From JANLQX01 sp031423635 (GTDB lineage Bacteria; Actinomycetota; Acidimicrobiia; Acidimicrobiales; JANYDT01), in assembly GCA_031423635.1 (NCBI GenBank), contig JANPFX010000147.1, positions 1 through 26,009 on the forward strand: a DNA stretch of 26,009 nucleotides. Reading direction: 5' to 3'. The notes under the pieces were generated by a model. It was not told where the DNA came from. It saw only the letters and a program-made list of their open reading frames with translations, and searched no databases. Of this stretch, positions 14,449 through 22,024 are shown in pieces. Every line of letters starts with the position of its first letter. Position 1 is the stretch's first letter. The position numbers and the translations under genes are program-made.

Positions 14449-15495
14449 TCAGTCCCCGCCGACGAACCCGCGAGTCACCACGGTCACGCCGGGGTTGGCG
14501 AACCCACCCATGGCGGGAAGCGCGTTCGGCACATCGTCGAGCGAGATCGCCCGGGTGACCATCGGCGCGAGATCGAGCCGTCCGGACGTGATGAGGGCGA
14601 ACACCTCGGCGAAGCGCATCGACGAGAGACCGTGCACCCCGAGTACTTCGATCTCGTCACGGATCACCCGGGAAATCGGGACGTCGGCGGTCGAAGAAGG
14701 GAACAGGCCGATCTGCACGTGGCGACCGAGCGGCCGCAGGCCGAGGATCGACGAGGACAGCGTCGACTCGTGCCCGAGGCAGTCGACGGACACATGCGCT
14801 CCACCCGTCAACTCATGCACCGATGCCCCAACGTCGGCGACGTTCGAAGCGCTGACGAGATCGTCTGCGCCCATAGTTTTCGCCAACGCGAGCGCATCAT
14901 CGTTGACATCGACGGCAACGACACGAGCGCCGAACGCTCGGCCCAGCGCAATCGCGGCCAGACCGACACCACCGCAGCCATGCACGCACAGCACCTCGCC
15001 CGCCGCGAGACGGCCGCGCTCGACGACCCCTCTATACGCCGTCGAGACCCGGCACCCGACCAGCGCCGCGATGTGATCGGGGACATCGTCGGGAACCGCG
15101 ATGGCATTGACGTCGGCGAATGGAATCGTGGTGAAGCCGGCGAACGCGCCCCACCGGGTGAAGCCGGGCTGCTCCTGGTTGCGGCACACCTGGTGCTGCC
15201 CCGCCAGACACGGTCCGCATCGACCGCAGCCGCAGACGAACGGCGCCACGATGCGATCACCGACCACGATTCGGCTGACACCGCGTCCTACCGCCACAGC
15301 CCTTCCGACGAACTCGTGCCCGCCGATATGGGGACACACGATGTCGGGGTCGGTCCCGTGCCACCCGTGCAGGTCGCTACGGCACAGGCCGACCGCCAAG
15401 ACCTCGACCACTACCTCACCCGGCTCGACGTCCGGGTCGGCCACGTTCTGCACCGTGATCGGCCCGCCGAAGCGTTCATAGACCGCCGCCCTCAC
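14449..15495 (-). CDS. Zinc-dependent alcohol dehydrogenase (MDR family)
   Basis: The 348-residue protein has catalytic zinc ligands Cys38 (GLCRSDLHGW) and His60-Glu61 (GGHEFVG), with Cys148 in GCRVSTAY as the probable third ligand. A structural zinc site is at Cys90, Cys93, Cys96 and Cys104 (CGCGRCGPC, then C). The nucleotide-binding GCGGVG (173-178) is followed by VVAVDVNDDAL; the Asp after the second strand favours NAD. It oxidises an alcohol or reduces an aldehyde; substrate unknown. The GTG 15495 start has no clear ribosome-binding site. It lies 63 bases after argJ and 95 bases before the P450, both on the same strand; a P450 making an alcohol that this enzyme oxidises is a reasonable but untested link. 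Confidence 0.92.
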   Translation of the reverse strand: MRAAVYERFGGPITVQNVADPDVEPGEVVVEVLAVGLCRSDLHGWHGTDPDIVCPHIGGHEFVGRAVAVGRGVSRIVVGDRIVAPFVCGCGRCGPCLAGQHQVCRNQEQPGFTRWGAFAGFTTIPFADVNAIAVPDDVPDHIAALVGCRVSTAYRGVVERGRLAAGEVLCVHGCGGVGLAAIALGRAFGARVVAVDVNDDALALAKTMGADDLVSASNVADVGASVHELTGGAHVSVDCLGHESTLSSSILGLRPLGRHVQIGLFPSSTADVPISRVIRDEIEVLGVHGLSSMRFAEVFALITSGRLDLAPMVTRAISLDDVPNALPAMGGFANPGVTVVTRGFVGGD

Positions 15496-15558
15496 GACGA
15501 CGCTCGCGAACCGAGCGGGGCGACCGTGAGAACGTCCTCGACGGGCATCGGGGCAGGA

Positions 15559-16752
15559 TCAGGTCGTGTATTCGCCGTTGATCTGCACGTAGCCGGCCGA
15601 CAGGTCACACCCGAAGACCGTGGCCGAGGCATTGCCGGTCATCAAGCTCACGCCGATCGTCACCTCGGCGCCGCGCATATACGTCGCCAGTCGCTCGAGC
15701 CCGAGCGCGTCGACCTGCGACGGATACACCTCCTGCGTCCCGAAGCGGATCACCACGCGGTCGGGACTGATATCGCTGTCGCCCTCGCACTTGCCGATAG
15801 CCATCGCCACCCGACCCCAGTTCGGATCGGCGCCGTGAACCGCGGTCTTCACCAGCGGCGAGTTCACGATGCTCTTGGCCACCCGTTTCGCCTGGGCGTC
15901 GTCGCGCGACCGGTCGACGGTGACGGTGAGGAGCTTCGTCGCACCTTCACCGTCGCGAGCAATCTGCTTCGTGAGCGAAAGAGCCACGCGCTCGAGCCCT
16001 TCGACGAAGGCCACCCGGTCGACGAAACCGGACTCACCGTTCGCCATGATCGCCGCGGTGTCCGACGTCGAGGTGTCGGTGTCGATCGACAGACAGTTGA
16101 ATGTCTTGTCGATCACCGACTTGAACATCGGTCGCAGCTCACCGGGCGACAGCCGGGCATCGGTGAAGAACAGGGCGATGAGCGTCGCCATGTTCGGCTC
16201 GATCATGCCAACGCCCTTGGCGATACCGACGATGCGGGCCTGCTGGTTGCCCTCCCCCACCGTCTCGTAGGCAACCTTCGCAACCGTGTCGGTGGTCATG
16301 ATGGCGCGCGCCGCATCGGTCGCATTCGTGGACTCGAACGGATACACGAGCGAGTGCAGGTGCGAACGGATCTTGTCCATCGGATACGGACGACCGATGA
16401 CGCCGGTTGAGGCGAGGACCACGTCGTACGGGGCGCATCCGATGGCACCGGCGACCGACTTCAACACCTCATCGGCGTTCTCAGCGCCCACCCTCCCGTT
16501 GGCCACGTTCGCATTCTTGGAGATGACACAGAACGCTCGCACCGCACCATCGGCCACCGATCGTCGGCTCAGGTTCACGCTCGGACCGGCGAAGCGGCTC
16601 TGGGTGAACACGCCCGCGCCGGACGCAGGCACGTCGGACGCGATGATGCAGACGTCGTCCGTGTCGTCCTTGATCCCGATGTTTGCCACGTGCACACTGA
16701 ACCCCCGGGGCAGAGCGACGGCGGGGACCGGTACGGGCGACGACTGCTTCAT
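15559..16752 (-). CDS. argJ: ArgJ, glutamate N-acetyltransferase / ornithine acetyltransferase
   Basis: The 397-residue protein belongs to the self-cleaving ArgJ family of the cyclic arginine pathway: it moves the acetyl group from N-acetylornithine to glutamate, and some members also use acetyl-CoA. The autocleavage site EPNMA/TLIALFF places the nucleophile at Thr190, near the middle as usual. DTDTSTSDT and the C-terminal GYVQINGEYTT are family signatures. I chose ATG 16752 (MKQSSPV); an open frame extends to 16815 but those 21 residues are not conserved-looking. CAGACT six bases before the ATG is a weak -10 candidate. No other arg gene is present nearby, so argJ stands alone here. Whether it is mono- or bifunctional cannot be told from sequence. 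Confidence 0.95.
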   Translation of the reverse strand: MKQSSPVPVPAVALPRGFSVHVANIGIKDDTDDVCIIASDVPASGAGVFTQSRFAGPSVNLSRRSVADGAVRAFCVISKNANVANGRVGAENADEVLKSVAGAIGCAPYDVVLASTGVIGRPYPMDKIRSHLHSLVYPFESTNATDAARAIMTTDTVAKVAYETVGEGNQQARIVGIAKGVGMIEPNMATLIALFFTDARLSPGELRPMFKSVIDKTFNCLSIDTDTSTSDTAAIMANGESGFVDRVAFVEGLERVALSLTKQIARDGEGATKLLTVTVDRSRDDAQAKRVAKSIVNSPLVKTAVHGADPNWGRVAMAIGKCEGDSDISPDRVVIRFGTQEVYPSQVDALGLERLATYMRGAEVTIGVSLMTGNASATVFGCDLSAGYVQINGEYTT

Positions 16753-16855
16753 GCTCGTAGTCTGACGCACACCGGACCGCAGACGTCGGCAACTCGGGGT
16801 GAGTTCTGTCCCCAAGAACGACCGAGAGAACCGACCCGACGAGCAGGCGGACCAA

Positions 16856-16879
16856 CGAAACGCGTCTCGCCACGTTTCG
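16856..16879. repeat. Inverted repeat in the argJ / hypothetical gene divergent gap
   Basis: CGAAACG (16856-16862) and CGTTTCG (16873-16879) form a perfect 7-base inverted repeat with a 10-base spacer, so the half-site centres are 17 bases apart. It lies about 40 bases before ATG 16919. It could be an operator; chance is also possible for arms this short. Nothing else notable was seen in 16753-16918 except TAGCGT at 16904-16909, a possible -10 for the plus-strand gene. Confidence 0.35.
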
Positions 16880-16918
16880 ACGGGGATGGGAATGCCCAGC
16901 GAGTAGCGTTGTCCGCCT

Positions 16919-18409
16919 ATGTCTCACCGCATCGACATTGAACTCACCAGTCAGAACGGAGAGGTCTGGACCTGGCGCGCCGCCGGCGCAAAACAGCCCA
17001 AGGGCAGCGTGGAGTCCTCCGTGCTGTATCCCGGCGCCGGGGTCGGTGACGTCATTCGCGCCGAGGCCGAACGCTTCCTCGACGGCCTGAAGATCGTGTC
17101 GGTGATCCCACCACGCCATGCCGGCGCGAAGGCCGAGACCATCGAGATCCGGGCCAAGGAGCTCGAGGGCCCGCAGGTCCGCGTCCAATACGCCGAAGGT
17201 GGCCGAGGTCGCCGAGACGACAGCGAACGCCGCGGGCCGCGTCCCGAGCGTGGACCGCGTCCCGACCGTCCGGCGCGTGACCGCCCGGCCGGCGACGGCG
17301 GACGCCCCGACCGCCCGGCCCGGCCTCCGCGTGCCGAGCGTCCTGATCGACCGGATCGCCCCGAGCGCCCCGCCCGTCCGGCGCGGCCCGAGCGCACCGA
17401 CCGCCCGAAGCGCCTTTCCGCCGGACGCGCCCACCGCGATGCCCTGATCGACTCGCTCACTCCCGAGCAGCGCGTGGTTGCCGACCAGCTCTTCCGTGGC
17501 GGCATCCCCGCGGTCCGTCAGGCGATCATCGATCAGAACGCCGCTCGTCGCGCGGCCGGAGAGCCCGAGGTCCCGGGTGCCGCATTGCTGGCCCTGGCCG
17601 AGGACCTGCTTCCCAGGACGCGATCGGCTGACTGGTGCGATCGGGCCGAGGCCGCACTGGCCGCCGGAACGGCAACGGGAATGCGTGATCTTCGAGCGCT
17701 CGTCACCCAGGCCGATTCGGTCGCGAAGGACGACGCCAGCCGGGCGATGTCGGCGCGCCTACGCGACGCCATGAACGGCCGCGTCGAGGGCGACCGCACA
17801 TCGTGGGTCACCGAGATCACCGACGCGATCGCTGCCGGCAAGCTCGTCCGCGCGCTCCGGCTCACCACCAAGGCCCCGGACCCTGCGGCGAAGCTTCCGG
17901 CCGAGGTGCAGACCAATCTCATCGAACAGACCAACCAGGCCCTGTCGCCCACGGCAAGCAGCGATCTCTGGGCTGCCCTCATCGCCGCCGCCGCGGAAGC
18001 TCCTTTCCGCCGCGACATCGTGCCGGTCGGTGTGCCAGCCGATGCCTCGGAATCGCTGAAGGAAACGGCCGCGCAGGCGTCCAACCGGATTCCGGCGCTG
18101 TTGAAGGTGCTCGGCCTGACGATGCCACCGCCACCTCGACGCATGACTCCGCCGCCGCCCCCGCGCCCCCCGGCGCGGCCGGCCGGTCCCGCCGCTGCCG
18201 CTCCCGCGGCCGATCCGGTGGTGGCCGAGCCGGCCTCGGCACCGGTCGACGTTGTCACCGAAGAGGCACCCGCCGTGCCCGTCGAGGCCGAAGCGACGCC
18301 GCCCGTCGTCAGCGAGTCAGTCGAGGCCGAAGCGGCCGTAGAGCCGCTCGCTGCTGTCGAGGCAGTCGCTCCGACCTCCGCCTCGGCAGAGACCGCGGCC
18401 GCGGAGTAG
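16919..18409 (+). CDS. Large low-complexity Arg/Pro-rich protein of unknown function
   Basis: I do not recognise this 496-residue protein. It has a folded-looking N-terminal domain (1-92; GEVWTWRAAGAKQPKGSVES, then VGDVIRAEAERFLDGLKI), a strongly basic linker of RPDRP/RPER-type repeats (about 95-165), an Ala-rich helical middle (about 170-400), a Pro hinge with PPPP and PPPPP runs (about 403-422) and an acidic Ala/Val/Glu tail (about 430-496). No signal peptide or TM is visible, so it is probably cytoplasmic. The basic linker could bind nucleic acid, which is inference only. ATG 16919 has no ribosome-binding site; TAGCGT ends nine bases before it. It is followed 48 bases later by the enoyl-CoA hydratase on the same strand. 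Confidence 0.8.
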   Translation: MSHRIDIELTSQNGEVWTWRAAGAKQPKGSVESSVLYPGAGVGDVIRAEAERFLDGLKIVSVIPPRHAGAKAETIEIRAKELEGPQVRVQYAEGGRGRRDDSERRGPRPERGPRPDRPARDRPAGDGGRPDRPARPPRAERPDRPDRPERPARPARPERTDRPKRLSAGRAHRDALIDSLTPEQRVVADQLFRGGIPAVRQAIIDQNAARRAAGEPEVPGAALLALAEDLLPRTRSADWCDRAEAALAAGTATGMRDLRALVTQADSVAKDDASRAMSARLRDAMNGRVEGDRTSWVTEITDAIAAGKLVRALRLTTKAPDPAAKLPAEVQTNLIEQTNQALSPTASSDLWAALIAAAAEAPFRRDIVPVGVPADASESLKETAAQASNRIPALLKVLGLTMPPPPRRMTPPPPPRPPARPAGPAAAAPAADPVVAEPASAPVDVVTEEAPAVPVEAEATPPVVSESVEAEAAVEPLAAVEAVAPTSASAETAAAE

Positions 18410-18445
18410 CTCGCCGCCGACTGGTCGGTCCGCCGCACCACGCCG

Positions 18446-18451
18446 TAGCGT
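18446..18451 (+). promoter_or_regulatory. Possible -10 box of the enoyl-CoA hydratase gene (leaderless)
   Basis: TAGCGT lies exactly six bases before ATG 18458, and there is no ribosome-binding site. This is the same layout as for the SDR gene and the P450 remnant, and the hexamer matches TAGCGT upstream of the preceding gene. If correct, the hydratase has its own promoter despite the short gap. Confidence 0.45.
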
Positions 18452-18457
18452 GGCCCG

Positions 18458-19231
18458 ATGGTCGACTACGAAGTACAGGGCCACGTTGCCCTGATCACCC
18501 TGAACCGTCCCGAGGCGCGCAACGCCGTCAATGGCGCCGTCGCGACCGAGATGGAGACCGCCATCGACGCGCTCGAAGCCGACCCGGACGTGTGGGTCGG
18601 CGTGCTGCGCGCCGTGACGACCCCCGAGCGTCCGGTGTTCTCCGCAGGTGCCGATCTGAAAGAGATCAACTCCGGCAATGGAGCGTCCCTCAACACCCGA
18701 AAGGGTGGTTTCGGCGGCTTCGCCTATCGCGAACGCGTCAAGCCGATCATCGTTGCCGTCGACGGTCTTGCCACGGCCGGGGGCTGTGAAATCGTTCTTG
18801 CGGCAGATCTCGTCGTGGCAACGACGCGATCGTCCTTCGGACTCGCCGAAGTGAAGCGAAACCTCGTAGCCGGAGCGGGCGGGCTCTACCGTCTGCCGCA
18901 GCGGATCGGGACCTCGGCGGCGATGGAAGTGATCCTCACCGGCGAGCCGATCACCGCGGAGCGGGCCTACCAACTCGGGCTGGTCAACCGTCTGGTGGCA
19001 CCGGGCGAGGCGGAGAACGAGGCCATGCGTCTGGCCGGCCAGGTCACCGCCGCTGCACCGATGGCCGTGTGGGAGAGTCGGAGGGTCGTGCTGGCCAGCC
19101 AGTACGAGACAGAGGCCGACCTCCGACGTCTCACCAACGAAGCGATGGGCCGCATCATGTCCTCGGAGGATCTGAAGGAAGGCCTCACCGCCTTCATCGA
19201 GAAACGCCAGCCCAACTGGAAGGGCCGCTAA
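18458..19231 (+). CDS. Enoyl-CoA hydratase (crotonase family)
   Basis: The 257-residue protein has the crotonase fold signature: FSAGADLKEI (61-70, one half of the oxyanion hole and CoA site), VDGLATAGGCEIVLAADL (101-118), FGLAEVKRN (127-135) and AGAGGLYRLPQRIG (138-151). Both residues equivalent to the catalytic glutamates of rat mitochondrial hydratase are present (Glu111 in GGCE, Glu131 in FGLAE, 20 apart), so hydration of a 2-enoyl-CoA in fatty-acid or related catabolism is likely. The C-terminus ends in FIEKRQPNWKGR, typical of the family. Substrate chain length is unknown. It is preceded by a low-complexity gene and followed by a 180-base gap with an inverted-repeat cluster. Confidence 0.93.
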   Translation: MVDYEVQGHVALITLNRPEARNAVNGAVATEMETAIDALEADPDVWVGVLRAVTTPERPVFSAGADLKEINSGNGASLNTRKGGFGGFAYRERVKPIIVAVDGLATAGGCEIVLAADLVVATTRSSFGLAEVKRNLVAGAGGLYRLPQRIGTSAAMEVILTGEPITAERAYQLGLVNRLVAPGEAENEAMRLAGQVTAAAPMAVWESRRVVLASQYETEADLRRLTNEAMGRIMSSEDLKEGLTAFIEKRQPNWKGR

Positions 19232-19270
19232 AGCTAGCGACACCCTCGGCGAATCCGGCCACCCCCATCC

Positions 19271-19367
19271 TGGGTCAACTCCACGCCTTGGGTCGGCTGA
19301 ATTCGTTTGGGTCGGCCACAACGCTTTTTCCGCGCGAAGGCCGACCCAGCGCGCCTGAGCTGACCCA
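19271..19367. repeat. Five-copy TGGGTCRRCY array forming nested inverted repeats
   Basis: Forward copies are TGGGTCAACT (19271-19280), TGGGTCGGCT (19289-19298) and TGGGTCGGCC (19308-19317). Inverted copies are GGCCGACCCA (19339-19348) and AGCTGACCCA (19358-19367). The inner pair is a perfect 10-bp stem. The outer pair is 10 bp with one G-U. The gaps between inner and outer arms are nine bases on each side. The loop holds a short T run. It fills most of the gap after the enoyl-CoA hydratase and may be a terminator, a multi-site operator for the transporter, or a dispersed intergenic repeat. Confidence 0.7.
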
Positions 19368-19411
19368 GAGTCCACTGCTCCACGCGGTCAGAAGGGGCAG
19401 CCGGGAGACGT

Positions 19412-20398
19412 GTGGAAGGCTCGCTACCTGTGAACGCCGAGCAGGGACTCATCGAAGGTCCCGAGCGGTCTGGCCTTGTGCCGTCGCTGATGGCCCTCGG
19501 CGCCGGCGTGGTGTGGAGCCTCGGCGCGCTCATCGCCAGGCTGGCCGACCACGCCGATGCGTGGCAGTACCTGCTGTGGCGATCATTGGGAATACTGGTC
19601 GTGATCGAGTTGCTGGTCCGTCGTCGGCGTGGCCGTTTGGGCAGCGTCGTGCGGTCGGGGATCCGCGACGCCTACACGTCCGGGTGGACGATGATCGCGG
19701 CGTCCGCCTGCCTGGCGATTGCGTCCATAGGCTTCATCTACGCACTGAAACACACCACCGCGGCGAACGCCGCGTTCCTCTCCTCGCTTGCCCCGCTGAT
19801 CGTCGCGGTGTTGGCGCGCCTCGTGCTCGGCGAGCGCCTCAACGGCGTGACGATCGCTGCGGTTGCCCTCGGGTTCTGCGGACTCGCCTTCATGGTGAAC
19901 GGGGATCTCGGAGTCGGGAACCTGAAGGGCAACATCGCCGCCGTCATCACGGCCTTCGGCTTCGCCGGCTACGCGGTGTGTGTTCGAAGCGATCCCTCAG
20001 CCGACTGGTCGCCCGCACTCCCGGGTTCATCATCAATCGCCATCCCAATCGTCGCGAGCGTGTGCATCGCGCAGGGCACCTCCCTCGTCCCACCCGCCGC
20101 CGACATCGCCCTGGCGCTCCTTCACGGCGGCGGCATCATCGTGATCGGGATGCTCACCTTCAATGCCGCAACTCGCCATCTTCCGGCGGTCGCGTCCATC
20201 GTCTTCGCGCAGACGGAAACGGTGTTCGTGCCCGTGTGGATCTACCTGTGGTTCGCCGAGCAACCGAAGAACACCACTCTCATTGGCGGCGCCATCATCC
20301 TCGCCGCGGTCGTTGGCAAGGCCCTGGTCGACGCCCGATTGACCACGGTCAGCCCCGCCCCCTCGGTGCTCGCCCGACGCTCCCGCCACAGCGCGTAG
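19412..20398 (+). CDS. EamA-family (drug/metabolite) transporter
   Basis: The 328-residue membrane protein has about ten TM segments in two EamA repeats (about 25-165 and 172-308). Diagnostic stretches are FLSSLAPLIVAVLARLVLGE at the end of the first repeat and IVFAQTETVFVPVWIYLWFA with IGGAIILAAVVGKAL at the end of the second. Members export or import small metabolites; the substrate cannot be deduced. GTG 19412 has GGGAG four bases upstream, rather close; GTG 19430 is an alternative with GGAAGG ten bases before it. The upstream repeat array may control it. It converges on the NUDIX gene, 42 bases away. Confidence 0.88.
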   Translation: MEGSLPVNAEQGLIEGPERSGLVPSLMALGAGVVWSLGALIARLADHADAWQYLLWRSLGILVVIELLVRRRRGRLGSVVRSGIRDAYTSGWTMIAASACLAIASIGFIYALKHTTAANAAFLSSLAPLIVAVLARLVLGERLNGVTIAAVALGFCGLAFMVNGDLGVGNLKGNIAAVITAFGFAGYAVCVRSDPSADWSPALPGSSSIAIPIVASVCIAQGTSLVPPAADIALALLHGGGIIVIGMLTFNAATRHLPAVASIVFAQTETVFVPVWIYLWFAEQPKNTTLIGGAIILAAVVGKALVDARLTTVSPAPSVLARRSRHSA

Positions 20399-20430
20399 AC
20401 CCAATCGATCAGCGATCGGGGCCGTCGGCG

Positions 20431-20450
20431 CAACGTCTCCTCAGACGTTG
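20431..20450. terminator. Hairpin at the convergent eamA / NUDIX junction
   Basis: CAACGTCT (20431-20438) pairs perfectly with AGACGTTG (20443-20450) around a four-base loop, overlapping the NUDIX stop codon. There is no U run on either strand, so it would be a U-less bidirectional terminator, a type described for high-GC Actinomycetota. Assignment is tentative. Confidence 0.4.
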
Positions 20451-20845
20451 ATCACGTGGTGCTCTTGCAGGAAGCTCAGCAGACCCTCCACGAGCTTCAG
20501 CGAGCTGAGATCGTCCACCGCCACCCACCGCGCGTCCGCCGCATCGTCGCCCGCACGCAGCGTTCCGCCGACGACCGTGACGGCGAAGTCGACGATGACA
20601 AAGTGATATTCCGGCGAGACACGCTCCACCCATCCGATGACGTCGCCGACGACAACGTCGAGGCCGGTTTCCTCGGCCATCTCGCGGCGGGCCGCTTCGG
20701 CGAGGCTCTCACCGAATTCCACGCGGCCCCCCGGCACCGACCACTCACCCACGGCAGCCCCCCGTCCTCGCTCGATCAGCAGCAGGGAGTCATCTCGCCT
20801 GGCAATCGCCCCCACGCAGATTTCGGGCCGTCGTGACGAGCTCAC
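20441..20845 (-). CDS. NUDIX hydrolase
   Basis: The 134-residue protein has a complete Nudix box at residues 40-62: G40, E46, R54-E55, E58-E59 and G61, matching GX5EX7REUXEEXGU. The order of strands fits a small MutT-like fold. NUDIX enzymes cleave nucleoside diphosphates linked to another group; candidates include oxidised nucleotides or ADP-ribose-type compounds, and the actual substrate is unknown. The GTG 20845 start overlaps the stop of the GNAT gene by four bases (GTGA), so translation is probably coupled. It is the last gene of the minus-strand run that begins with sbcD. Confidence 0.93.
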   Translation of the reverse strand: MSSSRRPEICVGAIARRDDSLLLIERGRGAAVGEWSVPGGRVEFGESLAEAARREMAEETGLDVVVGDVIGWVERVSPEYHFVIVDFAVTVVGGTLRAGDDAADARWVAVDDLSSLKLVEGLLSFLQEHHVINV

Positions 20846-21375
20846 CCGCTGAGCCCCTCGACGTCCGAATGCGCAGCTGCGAGCTCGTCACCGGTGACCG
20901 CTTCGTCAACGAGGGACGCGTACACGGTGAGCAGACGGGCCTTCATTCCGGCCGCCTCGAAGAAGTTCTTCGTGGCTCGCTGCCCCGGCAACGCCGTGGA
21001 CTCGATGCCGACCGCGCCCATCCCCCGCGCCCACTCGACGGCATCGTCGAGGAGCGCGACACCGAGCCCGACGCCCCGCGCTTGGGGATCGACGACGAGT
21101 TCGCTCACCAAGGCCACCCGACTCTTGTCGTGCAGTCCATGCAACCGGGTCACGGCGACGCCGAGGACCACGTCGTCGATGCCACTCACACTGACGTGCA
21201 CGTCAGGTGTGCCGATGTCGGCACCGAGCGACGGCCGAAGCGGCAGTGCCCGGGCCTCGGAGACGAGCCAGACTGCTCCGCCGCGTTCGGGCGCCAGCTC
21301 GGCGTGGACGGCTTCGATGAGGCTCGCGATCACCTCCAGATCGGACGCGACGGCAGGCCGGAGGAAGACGTGCAC
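20842..21375 (-). CDS. GNAT-family N-acetyltransferase
   Basis: The 177-residue protein has the GNAT acetyl-CoA site QARGVG (98-103; Q-x-x-G-x-G) after the strand ALVSELVVD, then a helix LGVALLDDAVEWARGMG and TKNFFEAAGM near the end, the usual GNAT order. The N-terminus MHVFLRPAVASDLEVIASLI is the first strand and helix of the fold. The acceptor is unknown: a small amine, an antibiotic or a protein. GTG 21375 is two bases after the upstream stop, and the end overlaps the NUDIX start, so these are tightly co-translated. Confidence 0.9.
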   Translation of the reverse strand: MHVFLRPAVASDLEVIASLIEAVHAELAPERGGAVWLVSEARALPLRPSLGADIGTPDVHVSVSGIDDVVLGVAVTRLHGLHDKSRVALVSELVVDPQARGVGLGVALLDDAVEWARGMGAVGIESTALPGQRATKNFFEAAGMKARLLTVYASLVDEAVTGDELAAAHSDVEGLSG

Positions 21376-21377
21376 CG

Positions 21378-22010
21378 TTAGCGCGACGGGTCGAGCTGGT
21401 CGAGGCGGCCGATGACCGTGCGGCGGTTGCGGTGGGCCGTCTCATACGCACGCACCGCGGCGCGTTCTGCTCTCGACAGCTCTCCGAGCCGGGCGACCAC
21501 TGCGGCAGAACCGAGGTGGTCGTAGCCGGCGAATGGCTCCTGTGGTGCCGACGAATCCTTCGAAGAGGCTCCCGCCGAGCCGGTTCTCCTCTTGCTGACG
21601 ATCTTCCCCTTCGGGGTCGGCGCAACAGCCGGGCCGCCGTCGGCCGTCTCCGCCGCCGGGCGCGTTCCCACCCCGCTCTTGGGCACCGTTGATCGGGTGA
21701 TCTCGGCCACTTTGGCCTTGACCAGCTTGGTGCCCTGTGTCCGCGCGATCGGCGTGACGAACTTTCCGATCGTCCTCGCCGAGGCCGCGGTCGACCGCCC
21801 CTCCCGGATCAGATCCGGCAGCAGCGACCGAGCTTGCTTGGCAAACCCGATCGGAGCAAAGAACAGCAGATCGAGCGCGGCGCGCTGCGCTTCGCGGAGG
21901 AGTTCCGAAGAAACCGCCGGCCCGTCGGCCGCACTGGTCGACGCGTCACCGCGTGCCGACGGCCGACCCGGGTCGTCGGGGCGCTCTACCGGACGCGGGG
22001 GACGGGCCAT
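21378..22010 (-). CDS. Basic protein of unknown function with conserved-looking C-terminal helix pair
   Basis: The 210-residue protein starts at ATG 22010 (MARPPRPVERPDD); an open frame continues to 22094, but that lies inside the upstream DUF4193 gene. Visible parts are a disordered Arg/Pro N-terminus (1-30), a helical segment with AQRAALDLLFFAPIGFAKQA (about 42-61) that could touch a membrane, a basic Ala/Lys/Pro stretch (about 95-155), and a C-terminal YDHLGSAAVVARLGELSRAE followed by EAVR-like RAYETAHRNRRTVIGRL. I recall similar endings in other actinobacterial helical proteins but cannot name a function. It sits 14 bases after DUF4193 and two bases before the GNAT gene, so it belongs to the same operon. 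Confidence 0.75.
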   Translation of the reverse strand: MARPPRPVERPDDPGRPSARGDASTSAADGPAVSSELLREAQRAALDLLFFAPIGFAKQARSLLPDLIREGRSTAASARTIGKFVTPIARTQGTKLVKAKVAEITRSTVPKSGVGTRPAAETADGGPAVAPTPKGKIVSKRRTGSAGASSKDSSAPQEPFAGYDHLGSAAVVARLGELSRAERAAVRAYETAHRNRRTVIGRLDQLDPSR

Positions 22011-22024
22011 GACCGTTCGTGCCT

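Noticed and set aside
14326..16410. Plus-strand open frame of 694 codons
   Set aside because: It is wholly antisense to the P450 start, the zinc alcohol dehydrogenase and argJ, all with full motif sets. Long antisense frames are expected in high-GC DNA with GC3 bias, and its translation is His/Arg/Asp-rich with no domain.
17200..17420. Repetitive GC-rich stretch considered as a CRISPR or minisatellite
   Set aside because: There are no regular spacers or constant repeat unit; it is the degenerate codon-level repeat of the RPDRP linker in a real gene.
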